Shown piece after piece: positions 49,896 through 60,167 of a stretch of 64,000 nt of DNA. The position numbers and the translations under genes are program-made. Numbering within the stretch: position 1 is the first letter of the stretch; the number at the start of each line of letters is the position of its first letter. The stretch spans positions 1,612,001 through 1,676,000 of the forward strand of contig QANY01004052.1 in the NCBI GenBank assembly GCA_003255025.1, read 5' to 3'. The notes beneath the pieces were generated by a model. That model worked only from the letters and a program-made list of their open reading frames with translations. It ran no database searches and was not told where the DNA came from. Source of the DNA: Datisca glomerata (lineage: Eukaryota > Streptophyta > Magnoliopsida > Cucurbitales > Datiscaceae).

Positions 49896-50938
49896 AAATT
49901 TATTTGATCAAACGAGATATCATGAAAAGGTGAATAAAATCTTAGTTAATAGTTATATTTTAACTTAAGCAGATCAATATCTCACTTAATTAACTACAAC
50001 ATGACTTAGTCTACATTTTTTGGTGGGGTTAAGTATAAATTACACTATTAGAGCTTTCACTCTCGATCAACTTAGTCCTGAAAGTTTCATTTATGTCATT
50101 TTAGTTCTTAAAATTAGTTGTCAATTCAATATTTATATTAGCTACATTGAACTTCCGTCTGTTCACATGACCTAATGTAAGCAAGATAGAAATTTTTTGA
50201 TCAAAATTATAATACAAATTTTAAAGAAAATGTGAAATATGACTTGAACCCATGAGTTTTAAGATATAGGTGTTGATGGTTTAATCAACTGCGTCAACTT
50301 AATTTCTCAAGCTTCAGGAAAGACAAAATTCATAGTAACTTAAAATCTTGAGGCTAAAATGATAGACATAAAAAAATTTAAGATACTAACACGATAAAAT
50401 ATGTAAGAAAATCTACACTAACACTAATATGAATAACTCTACATCGATTAAATTATTAATTGATTAAATGATGTGTTAGTTTTTGATAAATGAATGTTTT
50501 ATCACTCAATGAGTTATTTGTCAAATTAATTTAACACAACACTTTTGTACTTATTTTTTTTTTTATCTCTAACCTATTACTTAATTTATACACGTGTATT
50601 GTATGAGTGGTCGATTTTTTAATAATAAAATGAACCATACCGACCCGGTCAAATATAGCCGTTGAAGTAAATAATACAGCTAAAGAACCCTTGTTTCAAC
50701 CCAAACGTTACAGAAAGCGGGGAAAAACGGTGCATGTCTGAAGAAGTCTGAAGCAAAACTAGCCGTTAAACAAAAAAATACAAGAAAACTGGCCCCATCC
50801 CTTTCCTAAATCACCTTCTTTCCGACCTCGTCTCTCACAAAATTAATATTTCCTATCACTCTCACCCCCACCTTACTCAGATCCCCTCACATGACCCACT
50901 CTGTTTTCTCAATTATTTTTCCGTTACTACTTTCCCTC

Positions 50939-50944
50939 TATATA
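50939..50944 (+). promoter_or_regulatory. TATA-like box of the receptor kinase gene
   Basis: TATATA in a CCCTCTATATACTTCC context, 157 bp upstream of the ATG at 51096. Plausible by position only. Confidence 0.4.
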
Positions 50945-51095
50945 CTTCCTCTGCAGATATTCAGACACAATTAGGAATCGTAAAGAGAGTATAAAGAAAT
51001 TAAATTTCTAATTCCCTTCCATTCTTCCTTTTGATAGTACTGTTGTCACTTCTTTTCAGCTCCTGAGTAAAAATTGCGTACACCCATTTCAGATT

Positions 51096-53751
51096 ATGCA
51101 GCTTTCTGTAAAAGGGTCACCCATTTGGTGCTGTAATTTAGCTAAGAAGAAGGAGAAATGGAAAACCCATCAACGGCACAAACTGCCATCAACTTTTGGG
51201 TTACTTAAAAGTTCTTTACTCTGTTCTTTCTTCTTCACTCAGCTTCTGGCTTTCACATTTCAGGTTGTCTCCGGGAAGCCAGGGGATGGAATTGTTGTCA
51301 CACAAGCAGATTATCAAGCATTGCGGGCTTTCAAGCACGAGCTTGTTGATTTAAGAGGGGTTCTTCGTAGCTGGAATGACAGTGGTCATGGAGCTTGCTC
51401 TGGCGGATGGGTAGGAATCAAGTGTGTGAAGGGACAGGTGATTGCCATACAGCTCCCATGGAAAGGACTCAGCGGGCGGATCTCGGAAAAAATCGGACAG
51501 CTTCAAGCACTTCGAAAACTTAGTCTCCATGACAATGCTCTTACTGGGTCTGTCCCTTTTTCTCTTGGCTTCCTCCCAAATCTCAGAGGAATTTACCTTT
51601 TCAATAACCGCCTTTCTGGGTCTATCCCTCCTTCAATTGGTAATTCTCCTATGCTTCAAACTTTAGATTTAAGCAACAATATTCTCACTGGAATAATTCC
51701 TCCTCTTTCAAACTCCACGAGGTTATACAGATTGAATATGAGCTATAATTCATTGTCTGGCTTGATCCCAATTAGTCTAACCCAGTCGCCTTCTCTCACA
51801 ATCCTTGCTCTACAGCATAATAATCTGTCTGGTTCAATCCCAGATAAGTGGGGTGGATTAGAAAACAGAACTTACGAACTTAAAGTTTTGACCCTTGATT
51901 ATAATCGTCTTTCTGGAGGAATTCCTGTTTCTCTGAGCAAGTTGGGTTTGCTTGAAGAGATTTCTTTAAGCCATAACCAGATTACTAAGAATATACCTAC
52001 TCAACTCGGATTGCTTAAAGAGCTTAAGCTTCTAGATTTATCTTACAACTCCATTAATGGATCATTTCCTGCTAGCTTTTCAAATCTCTCCTCTCTTGTC
52101 ACATTGAATCTGGAGAGCAATAGCCTAAATAATCAGATACCTGAAGCTGTTGACAGACTACAGAATCTTTCAATTCTTAATCTGAGAAATAACCATTTCA
52201 ATGGTGAAATCCCTGCAAGTATTGGTAACTTATCTGGAATTAGCCAGCTTGATTTGTCTGAAAACAATCTCACAGGAGAAATTCCAGTTTCATTAGGCAG
52301 CCTAGCCAACTTAACTGCTTTCAATGTCTCTTACAATAATCTGTCTGGTGCTGTCCCTTTACTTCTTACAAACAAGTTCAATTCAAGATCTTTTGCTGGG
52401 AACCTTCAGCTATGTGGCTATAGTGCCTCAACTCCATGTCCTTCTCCCCCACCTCACAATCTCCCAGCTCTACCACCACCACCACGCCACCGCCACCGCA
52501 AACTTAGCGTTAAAGAAATAATTCTGATAGCCGCCGGAGCTCTGTTAGTTCTTCTACTTTTACTTTGCTGCATGCTGTTATGTTGTTTAATGAGCAGAAA
52601 GGCTAATGCAAAGAAAAAGAATGGCAAACCAGCCAACCAGGCTACCACAGAGAAGGCAATTGCTGCCACCAGCACTGATGTTGGCTCAGGCCAAGCAGGT
52701 GGAAAACTAGTCCATTTTGATGGGCCGTTTGTATTTACAGCCGATGATCTATTATGTGCAACGGCGGAGATAATGGGTAAAAACACATACGGGACGGCGT
52801 ACAAGGCAACATTAGAAGATGGGAATGTGGTTGCTGTGAAGAGATTGAGAGAAAAAACAACAAAAGGACAGAAGGAATTCGAAACCGAAGTTGCAGCACT
52901 TGGTTTAATTCGAGACCCGAATTTATTAGCCCTTAGAGCCTATTACTTGGGTCCTAAAGGAGAAAAGCTTCTTGTCTTTGATTACATGCCCAAAGGCAGC
53001 CTTGCTTCCTTCTTACATGGTAAGTAAATAGTAAACAAAGAAACAAAAAACCAAAAATAAAAAATAAAAATTCTTACCTAAAACTATTGTCTTATACATG
53101 TTTATTGATCAATATGCAGCTCGAGGGCCGGAAAGCTTAATCGATTGGCCGACAAGGATGAAGATAGCAGTGGGAATAACGCGAGGCATGTGTTACCTCC
53201 ACAGACAAGAGAATCTAATTCATGGGAATCTGACATCCAGCAATGTATTACTAGATGAGCAATCAAATGCCCATATAGCAGATTATGGCCTATCTAAGCT
53301 AATGACATCTGCTGCCAATACCAATGTGATTGCTACTGCAGGCACACAAGGCTACAATGCTCCTGAGTTGTCTAAGACCAAAAGGCCCACTTTGAAGACT
53401 GATGTTTATAGTCTTGGGGTGATCATATTAGAGCTCTTGACTGGAAAATCGCCAGGGGAATCGATGAACGGAATGGATTTGCCTCAGTGGGTAGCATCAA
53501 TAGTGAAAGAGGAGTGGACAAATGAAGTGTTTGATTTGGAGTTAATGAGGGATACACCAACAATAGGTGATGAGCTTCTTAACACATTGAAATTAGCTTT
53601 ACATTGTGTGGATCCTTCGCCAGTGGCACGGCCAGACTCTCAACAAGTTCTAGAGCAATTGGAAGAGATTAAGCCGGAGGTAAAGACAGAGATGGCTTCC
53701 AGTTCTGGTGATGATGATGGAACAAAAATCCCCCCTCCAACAAATGAATAA
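51096..53751 (+). CDS. IMK2-like LRR receptor-like kinase (atypical kinase domain)
   Basis: Plasma-membrane receptor-like kinase of the IMK2/MRLK group (LRR-III), implicated in meristem signalling. Exon 1 is 51096-53019 and exon 2 is 53120-53751, with a 100-bp GT-AG intron (phase 1, FLH|ARGPE), giving 851 aa. Domains: basic N-terminus and hydrophobic signal segment (about 35-60); LRRNT with the WNDSG..CSGGW motif (about 67-110); about ten LRRs (115-445); a Pro/His-rich juxtamembrane region; a TM helix at about 474-498; and the kinase domain (about 545-835). The glycine loop is degenerate (MGKNTYG). The ATP lysine is present (VAVK, K582). The catalytic loop is HGN (676-678) instead of HRD, and DFG reads DYG (696-698). 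This matches related kinases thought to be catalytically weak or dead. The layout is a close match to IMK2. The first Met is used; a later start inside the leader is possible. Confidence 0.93.
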
Positions 53752-53922
53752 AGGACTGTATTTGGATCCTGATTAGGCAACAACAGAAAAGAGGTCTCAA
53801 TAATTTTATATCTGTTCTTTGAATTCTTTGATTTGTTATAGTAATTTGTACATACATATATAAATTTATACGTGGGTTGGTGATGATAATAGGCGGTTTC
53901 TTATTTATCATTGACTTTATGC

Positions 53923-53928
53923 AATAAA
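53923..53928 (+). terminator. poly(A) signal of the kinase gene
   Basis: AATAAA 172 nt after the kinase stop codon, in a T-rich 3' region. Plant signals are loose, so other sites may be used. Confidence 0.45.
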
Positions 53929-54562
53929 CTTTTCTTTTCTTCTACTCTCCAGGAGTGAATTTTAAATTCAACTCAAATTTTAAAACAGCATAATTAAGAG
54001 AGGCAGTTCAATTGATGATATTGCACTTAACCAAACTGACCAAATTTTGTTCCGGAAACTGATGTCTCACCTGCCATAATATTTGCCTTGTAGGGTAAGA
54101 CGATGTATGTATCCATTCATCTCGTCAGCCCATATGAAAGATTCAACGATGAGTTCATATAGAAATTCCCTGAGTTTGTAACCAAAAAGCTTAAGAAAAT
54201 TATGAATAAAACACATGAAAAAACGTAGAACTTGGAGGAAATGATGATCTTCTTATCATACCTGATTATAAAAGCTGCAACAGCATCAGAAGAAGAGCAA
54301 GAAGAAGCTATGAAACTCAAGATGGACAGCGCACAGGAAGAGAAAGAGCTTCTCTTTTGGTGCTATCCCTCCCGAGCTTTACAGATTTTCCCATGCTTTG
54401 ATATTATTTAAGGCAGGCAATTCTAGTTCAAAAAGAAGCTTACGTCCAAACCAAACCCAGTTTCAATTTTCTGATAAAAAGTAGTAATGGATGGGAATGA
54501 GGTTGAGAGGTAGATGCCTTATTTATAAAAGGCAAGGGCCGAGCAGCAAATTCAGGTATATG
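53929..54562 (-). other. possible minus-strand transcript or gene fragment
   Basis: Two exon-like blocks lie on the minus strand. One ends TTTATAATCAG|GTATGAT near 54261. The next (about 54173-54071) starts after AAACTCAG and ends GGCAG|GTGAGA. Joined in phase 2 they stay open through IIREFLYELIVESF and GYIHRLTLQG. A TATAAATA box reads minus at about 54530-54520, just inside the Copia-3 insertion site. No start codon fits the frame and I recognise no family; it could be a gene remnant or chance. Confidence 0.25.
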
Positions 54563-54881
54563 TGTAGAAATGATGAACCTGTTTGGTTCTAATCTTTGGG
54601 AAGTGATGAGCTTCAGAGATGATGAACCTTTTTGGTTCTGATCTGTTATTGAAGGAAAAATTATGTTTGTTTACAATGAGGGATGATGTATATATACAAA
54701 TGATTCTAACGGTTGCCTATGATCTCCTATGAATCCAACGGATGTCTACTTGTAGCCTGAAATCGTTTTTTACCAGAAATGGTTAGACATCTACTGTGTT
54801 TGGGAAAGTCTCTGTTCTGCTTCCCTCTTTTGCCTATGATGAAGATTTTCTTCTGAGGCTGCAGCTTTTCCTTCTTCAACA
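54563..54881 (-). repeat. Copia-3 3' LTR
   Basis: 319 bp, minus-strand ends TGTTGAAG...TTTCTACA. It differs from the 5' LTR by four transitions and no indels. It contains the stop codon and the last ~30 codons of the polyprotein frame. Confidence 0.96.
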
Positions 54882-57800
54882 CTCCCCCTCAAGTTGGGTT
54901 CGTATAGGTTGATCGAACCTAACTTGTCAAGTATTCTTTGGAGGTTATTTTTGTCAAGAGCTTTGGTGAAGATGTCGGCTAGCTGGTCTTCACTACGTAC
55001 AAAGGGAATGGTGATTTCTCCAGACTGTACTTTCTCTCTTATGAAATGACAGTCCACTTCAATATGTTTGGTTCTCTCATGAAAAACGGGGTTCATTGCA
55101 ATATGACGTGCTGCTTGGTTGTCACAGTGCATCTCCATTGGTTTTCTTATCTCAACCTTCATGTCTTGAAGGAGATGTTTAATCCATGTGAGTTCGCTAG
55201 CAGTGGAGGCCATGGCTCTGTATTCTGCCTCCGCACTTGACCTTGCTACAACAGTTTGTTTCTTGCTCTTCCAGGTCACTAGGTTCCCACCTACAAAGAC
55301 ACAAAAGCCTGTTGTAGATTTTCTGTCGTAACTACCTGCCCAGTCAGCGTCAGTGTATCCAGCAACGGAGTTTGTCCCGGTTTTCTTCATCCATATCCCT
55401 TGGCCGGGAGTTCCTTTAAGGTATCTGAGTATCCTTTCTGCGGCTGCCTGATGATTTGTGCAGGGTGCATGCATGAATTGACTGATAACGCTAACTGCAA
55501 AAGTGATATCTGGTCTTGTGACCGTTAGGTAAATAAGTTTTCCTACTAATCTCTGATATTGGCCTATATCAGTTATTGGTTTGCTATCATTCAGTCTTAT
55601 TTTTATGTTGGTTTCCATTGGTGTGCTAGCAGGTTTTGCCCCTATCATGCCTGTTTCTTTTAACAAGTCTAAGATATATTTTCTTTGAGATAGAAACAAT
55701 CCCTTCTTCGAGTGAGCTATTTCTATCCCTAGGAAGTACTTTAGTTTTCCTAGATCTTTAATATCGAACTCTCCCTTTAGAAATTTTTGAACACTCCATA
55801 TTTCATTGTGGTTATTTCCGGTGATGATAATGTCATCTACGTAGACTAAAACGATGGTAGTGGAGTTGTTCGTGTGTTTGACAAACATAGATGAGTCCGC
55901 CGTGCTTTTGACGAAGTTAATCTTTAAAAGAGATAGGCTTAATCTTCCATACCATGCCCTTGGTGACTGTTTCAGGCCGTAGATAGCCTTCTTTAATCTA
56001 CATACCAGAGATGGGTGTGTTGCTTTCTCGTGTCCTGGAGGTAGGGACATATATACTTCTTCTTCCAGATTTCCTTGGAGAAATGCGTTTTTTACATCCA
56101 TTTGATATAGTTCCCAGTTGAGGTTTGTGGCAACGGATAGTAGCACTCGGATTGTGTTCATTTTTGCTACTGGAGCGAACGTCTCCTGGTAATCTACTCC
56201 ATATGTCTGAGTAAAGCCTTTGGCAACTAGTCGGGCTTTGTATCTCTCGATAGTGCCGTTGCTGTTGTATTTGGTCTTGTAGACCCATTTACATCCTACG
56301 GGTTTCTTCCCGCTGGGTAGTGGGATTATGTCCCAAGTCTCATTCTTTTCCAAGGCTAGGAGTTCTTCATTCATCGCCTTTCTCCATTTAGGGTCGAGTT
56401 GGGCTTCTTGATAGGTCTTTGGCTCATCTGTTTCATCAATTTTTCCCAAGTATGCCCTGTGTTTGTTAGAGATTTTATCATAAGATAGGAAATTTTGGAT
56501 AGGGTATAAAACCTGATGAGACACGTAGTCTTTTAATCTTGCTGGGGGATGAGTTTGCCTTGTTGATCTTCTTACGATTACTGCTTCATCAGTGACAACT
56601 GCCTCATCAGTTGCTCCCCCTGAGGTAGTTGTCTCAGGCGTGGTTGATGTGTTATCCTGTTCCTGTCTTATGATATCGGAGGAAATAATACTGTTAGGTA
56701 GCGGAAGTGTTTTGTGGTGGTTATGGTTGTCGGAGTCCTTTGGGTAATAGGATTCTAGTTCTAAGAATTGTACATCGCGTGAGATGTAGAGTTTATGGTT
56801 TGTTGGGTCGTAGCATTTATACCCCTTTTTTTCAGCGGAATACCCCAAGAATAGGGTTTTGACTGCGGTTTTGTCCAATTTATCAATTTTTGGAATGTGT
56901 ACGTAGCATGTACATCCAAAGACTCGTATGTGATCAAGATTAATTTTCCTACCCTTGAGAATTTCTATAGGGCTTTTCAGATGCAATTTTACGCTGGGTA
57001 ATCGATTGATAAGGTATGTTGCTGTAAGTATTGCGTCTGACCAGTACCGTTTGGGTACGTTATTTTGGAGGAGGAGAGCCCTAGTCATTTCAAGAAGGTG
57101 TCGGTTTTTGCGTTCTGAGACACCATTTTGTTGTGGGGTGTGGATACAGGTGGTTTGATGTCGTATACCGTTTTGTTTAAAGAACTCAAAAAAGGTGTTG
57201 TTAGTATATTCGGTTCCATTGTCAGACCTAAAGATTTTTATGGTTGTTTCAAATTGAGTTTCGACTAACTTATTGAATTCTTGAAAACGACTGAAGACTT
57301 CACTTTTTGATTTTAAAAGATATAACCAGGTGGTGCGAGAGAAATCATCAATAAAGGTAACAAAATATTTGAATTTATTATACGAGTCAACTGGGGCAGG
57401 CCCCCAAACATCAGAATGGATTAATTCAAAACATCGTTTTGTCGTACTACTAGATAGTGGAAAAGGTAACCTGGTTTGTTTTGAGAGTTTGCAGACTGAG
57501 CAACTGCTAGAGTCTGAATTACAACCAAGTAATTTGTTTAGGATTTTGTCAGAGGGATGACCGAATCTCCAATGAAGTAATTTGTCCTTTTGTACTGTAC
57601 TGGAGGTGGCCAGACATGTTTTGTCGGTATCTTCTAAGTAGTACAGACCGTTTCTAAATTTCCCTTCACCAATCTTCCTCCCGGTGACCCGATCCTGAAA
57701 AATTACTTTGTCAGGTGAAAATGTAACATTGCAGTTCAGGTCTTTGGTTATTTTACTGACGGATAGGAGATTGGAGTTAAAATTGGGGAGACAAAGTACG

Positions 57801-59143
57801 TTGTTAATGGTTTTTGTGAAGAGTGTGGTTGACCCTGTGCCAAAAATTGGAACTTTATTTCCATTGGCTACCGTCACGTGTTGTGGTTTTTCTAATTTAG
57901 TGAGACTGTGTAGATTTTTTGTGTTATAAGTCATGTGGTCAGAGGCACCAGAGTCTATTATCCAGTGTTCTAAGTTGTGACAAAAGTTTGCAGATTTAGA
58001 AAAATAATTGACAGTATTGCAATTAGATGAACCTGGGGTATCGCGTAAAAATTCTCCGAATTGTTTGAGCAGTGCAGCCATCTGTGCGTTGTTGTCTGGG
58101 GACAGGTCTGCCCTAATGGATCCGGATCGGTCTATTTCTTCCATTTGGTCGGGTCGGTACCCACTGCCCGAACCGGGTCCATGTATATTATTTGCCCTGC
58201 GGTCTGGGTCGGGTCCTGACCCGTGACCCGCGCCAATAAAACCCTCGGTATAAAAGGGTGAGCGTTTCGCGGAGCCTCCTCGCTCGTCACTCTTCGCGCA
58301 GCTCCCTCGCTCGTTCTGGAACTTTCTCTGGTTCTGTCGGAGGTGAGGGTGCAGATTCCAGCACCGATCATGGGTGTGTCCTTCCTTTCGGCAGTGGCTG
58401 CATCTCACCTGCTCGCCTGGTTGTCCGCGGTGTCTTCCCCCTTCCTTAGGGTTAGGGTTTCGGAGGAAGCCGCGGGTCGCCATGGCTAGTGCTTCCCCCT
58501 TTTCATCTCTGGTACTCATGACTCGTCGCCTGGTTTCTTCTCTTTGAACTATGGCTGAGACGGTGGCAAAAGTTGGCTTTTCTGTCGACATCAAGATCTG
58601 AGCTCGGAATGCTTCGTAGCTTGAGTCGAGAGCCGTCAAGAAGTGGTAAACCATATCTTGCTCAGCCCGTTCTTGGAGTTCCTTCAGGTCAGTGGTCATC
58701 GGTCTCAAGGTTTCAAGTTCTTTGAACTTCGATTTTAAAAACCCGGTTAGCTCCGGTACTGATCTGTCCCCCTGTTTTGCTTGGGAGATCTCTCGTTTAA
58801 GTTCAAAGACTTGTGCAAAATTGTTTTGTTCACAATAGTTGCTCCGGATTTCTTCCCAGAGTTCCTGTCCTGTTTCACAAAAACAAAAAATTTCACTGAG
58901 TTTTGGGTCTATTGAGTTTGTTATCCAGGTCATTACCTGGCTGTCCATGATGTCCCATTCTTCTGAGTTTTGGTCCGGTCTTGACTTACTGCCATCCACG
59001 AAGCCCAGTCTGCCCCTTCCTTTCAGGCTCACTCGAGCCGCCCTGGCCCTCGGTATATAGTTGTGGCCAGTGAGCAGGATGGAGGTTAGTCTGGGGTTGG
59101 TGTCATGGTGGTGAAGCTGGCCGGAGGTTGATGGTTCTGCCAT
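54791..59143 (-). CDS. Copia-3 gag-pol polyprotein
   Basis: Uninterrupted 1450-residue copia polyprotein. Order: gag (UBN2-like, 1 to about 360) with CCHC knuckle CSHCRKEGHTHDRC at about 247-260; protease WIIDSGASDH near 394; integrase with the HHCC finger (HWRFGH..CSVC), the catalytic Asp residues in HSDVWGP and SDNGTEY (about 640) and Glu in ERKNRHL; reverse transcriptase (about 935-1180) with YVDDIIITG near 1098; and RNase H with GYTDADWAG near 1261, SSAEAEYRA and HCDNQAA. Integrase precedes RT, which defines copia. The start lies 21 nt inside the PBS. The frame runs through the polypurine tract and ends inside the 3' LTR. One oddity: gag has NYIPRARA where related proteins usually carry Trp in place of the first Arg, possibly a damaging change. 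All enzyme motifs look intact. Confidence 0.95.
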   Translation of the reverse strand: MAEPSTSGQLHHHDTNPRLTSILLTGHNYIPRARAARVSLKGRGRLGFVDGSKSRPDQNSEEWDIMDSQVMTWITNSIDPKLSEIFCFCETGQELWEEIRSNYCEQNNFAQVFELKREISQAKQGDRSVPELTGFLKSKFKELETLRPMTTDLKELQERAEQDMVYHFLTALDSSYEAFRAQILMSTEKPTFATVSAIVQREETRRRVMSTRDEKGEALAMATRGFLRNPNPKEGGRHRGQPGEQVRCSHCRKEGHTHDRCWNLHPHLRQNQRKFQNERGSCAKSDERGGSAKRSPFYTEGFIGAGHGSGPDPDRRANNIHGPGSGSGYRPDQMEEIDRSGSIRADLSPDNNAQMAALLKQFGEFLRDTPGSSNCNTVNYFSKSANFCHNLEHWIIDSGASDHMTYNTKNLHSLTKLEKPQHVTVANGNKVPIFGTGSTTLFTKTINNVLCLPNFNSNLLSVSKITKDLNCNVTFSPDKVIFQDRVTGRKIGEGKFRNGLYYLEDTDKTCLATSSTVQKDKLLHWRFGHPSDKILNKLLGCNSDSSSCSVCKLSKQTRLPFPLSSSTTKRCFELIHSDVWGPAPVDSYNKFKYFVTFIDDFSRTTWLYLLKSKSEVFSRFQEFNKLVETQFETTIKIFRSDNGTEYTNNTFFEFFKQNGIRHQTTCIHTPQQNGVSERKNRHLLEMTRALLLQNNVPKRYWSDAILTATYLINRLPSVKLHLKSPIEILKGRKINLDHIRVFGCTCYVHIPKIDKLDKTAVKTLFLGYSAEKKGYKCYDPTNHKLYISRDVQFLELESYYPKDSDNHNHHKTLPLPNSIISSDIIRQEQDNTSTTPETTTSGGATDEAVVTDEAVIVRRSTRQTHPPARLKDYVSHQVLYPIQNFLSYDKISNKHRAYLGKIDETDEPKTYQEAQLDPKWRKAMNEELLALEKNETWDIIPLPSGKKPVGCKWVYKTKYNSNGTIERYKARLVAKGFTQTYGVDYQETFAPVAKMNTIRVLLSVATNLNWELYQMDVKNAFLQGNLEEEVYMSLPPGHEKATHPSLVCRLKKAIYGLKQSPRAWYGRLSLSLLKINFVKSTADSSMFVKHTNNSTTIVLVYVDDIIITGNNHNEIWSVQKFLKGEFDIKDLGKLKYFLGIEIAHSKKGLFLSQRKYILDLLKETGMIGAKPASTPMETNIKIRLNDSKPITDIGQYQRLVGKLIYLTVTRPDITFAVSVISQFMHAPCTNHQAAAERILRYLKGTPGQGIWMKKTGTNSVAGYTDADWAGSYDRKSTTGFCVFVGGNLVTWKSKKQTVVARSSAEAEYRAMASTASELTWIKHLLQDMKVEIRKPMEMHCDNQAARHIAMNPVFHERTKHIEVDCHFIREKVQSGEITIPFVRSEDQLADIFTKALDKNNLQRILDKLGSINLYEPNLRGSVEEGKAAASEENLHHRQKREAEQRLSQTQ
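54882..54897 (-). other. Copia-3 polypurine tract
   Basis: Minus strand reads ACTTGAGGGGGAG directly before the 3' LTR start TGTTGAAG. This is the second-strand primer site. Confidence 0.92.
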
Positions 59144-59164
59144 TTGTGTTGGTTCTCAGAATCA

Positions 59165-59178
59165 CTGCTCTGATACCA
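59165..59178 (-). other. Copia-3 primer binding site
   Basis: Minus strand reads TGGTATCAGAGCAG immediately after the 5' LTR. It is a perfect match to the initiator-Met tRNA 3' end complement usual for copia elements. Confidence 0.95.
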
Positions 59179-59497
59179 TGTAGAAATGATGAACCTGTTT
59201 GGTTCTGATCTTTGGGAAGTGATGAGCTTCAGAGATGATGAACCTTTTTGGTTCTGATCTGTTATTGAAGGAAAAATTATGTTTGTTTACAATGAGGGAT
59301 GATGTATATATACAAATGATTCTAACGGTTGCCTATGATCTCCTATGAATCCAACGGATGCCTACTTGTAGCCTGAAATCATTTTTTACCAGAAATGGTT
59401 AGACATCTACTGTGTTTGGGAAAGTCTCTGTTCTGCTTCCCTCTTTTGCCTATGATGAAGATTTTTTTCTGAGGCTGCAGCTTTTCCTTCTTCAACA
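59179..59497 (-). repeat. Copia-3 5' LTR
   Basis: Partner of 54563-54881 with identical length and about 98.7% identity. Bordered by PBS on the inside and TSD ATATG on the outside. Confidence 0.96.
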
Positions 59498-59502
59498 ATA
59501 TG

Positions 59503-60167
59503 CTTTCCAACGACACCTCAAAATTCAAATACTTGACTACGTACTTCTTATTTAATTCTATAGTACGCCAACAGCCAAAACACTAGGCCGACACTGACAC
59601 TAAGAGAAGGAAGGTAGAGGAGCAAACGCTGTGTATGGAAGGCATTAAGTATCCGCCTGGGGAGCACGTTGAATAGTGAAGCTCAATGCAATTGACGAGG
59701 GCTGCTCAGTGTTGGAGAATATGGTTTAATTCGATGCAAAATGAACAACTTATCAAGCAAAATGCTTGAGATGCCGTGAATCTTATGTCAAGAAAACACG
59801 CACCTACGATTTAATTGAAAAATATTTTTTATATTATATTTCATACAAATTTTTTATTATATTCTATAACTTAATGATTGTTGGTTACTTAATGTTTTGA
59901 CTCATCATTACAAATAACTAAAATAAGATAGATAGTTTAGATTTGCTTTTTCGCAAGCCTCAAAATAGTAAAAAAAGAGAATGGTCAATAATTCAAACGT
60001 GCTCAATTTCTTAATCTTTTTGCCGATTAATGTTAGCTTCAATCATTTTCCTTTCCTTCATTCGACATCAAAGATTACCAAAATCCATAAATATAGCATA
60101 AAGACATACAATAGATGTGCACTAACACTATAAACTCAAATTTTTTTAAATCAGATCATTAATAGCT
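59503..60167. other. intergenic spacer between Copia-3 and the Tat-like element
   Basis: No gene seen. By position its left part is the former upstream region of the minus-strand TATA box now separated by Copia-3. Confidence 0.5.

Larger units (their letters stand above)
47114..50930. other. intergenic DNA between tomosyn and the receptor kinase
   Basis: No gene recognised in 3.8 kb. Contents: AT-rich spacer with ACTTGTAACT-like words (47200-47410), a GGTT-rich minisatellite-like patch, a pyrimidine-rich minus-strand block (48270-48830) with splice-like borders around 48480-48550, two short tandem repeats near 49.3 and 49.8 kb, and the proximal promoter of the kinase. Confidence 0.5.
54563..59497 (-). 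mobile_element. Copia-3, young full-length copia retrotransposon
   Basis: Structurally complete 4935-bp element on the minus strand. LTRs are 54563-54881 and 59179-59497, each 319 bp, with four differences. The target duplication ATATG is perfect (54558-54562 and 59498-59502). A perfect tRNA-Met-type PBS lies inside the 5' LTR and a canonical polypurine tract beside the 3' LTR. A single long gag-pol frame fills the interior. It may still be mobile or was very recently so. It separates a putative minus-strand TATA box from its upstream promoter region (59503 onward). Confidence 0.97.

Noticed and set aside
52454..52804. 116-codon minus-strand frame
   Set aside because: Antisense shadow of the receptor kinase TM/juxtamembrane coding region.
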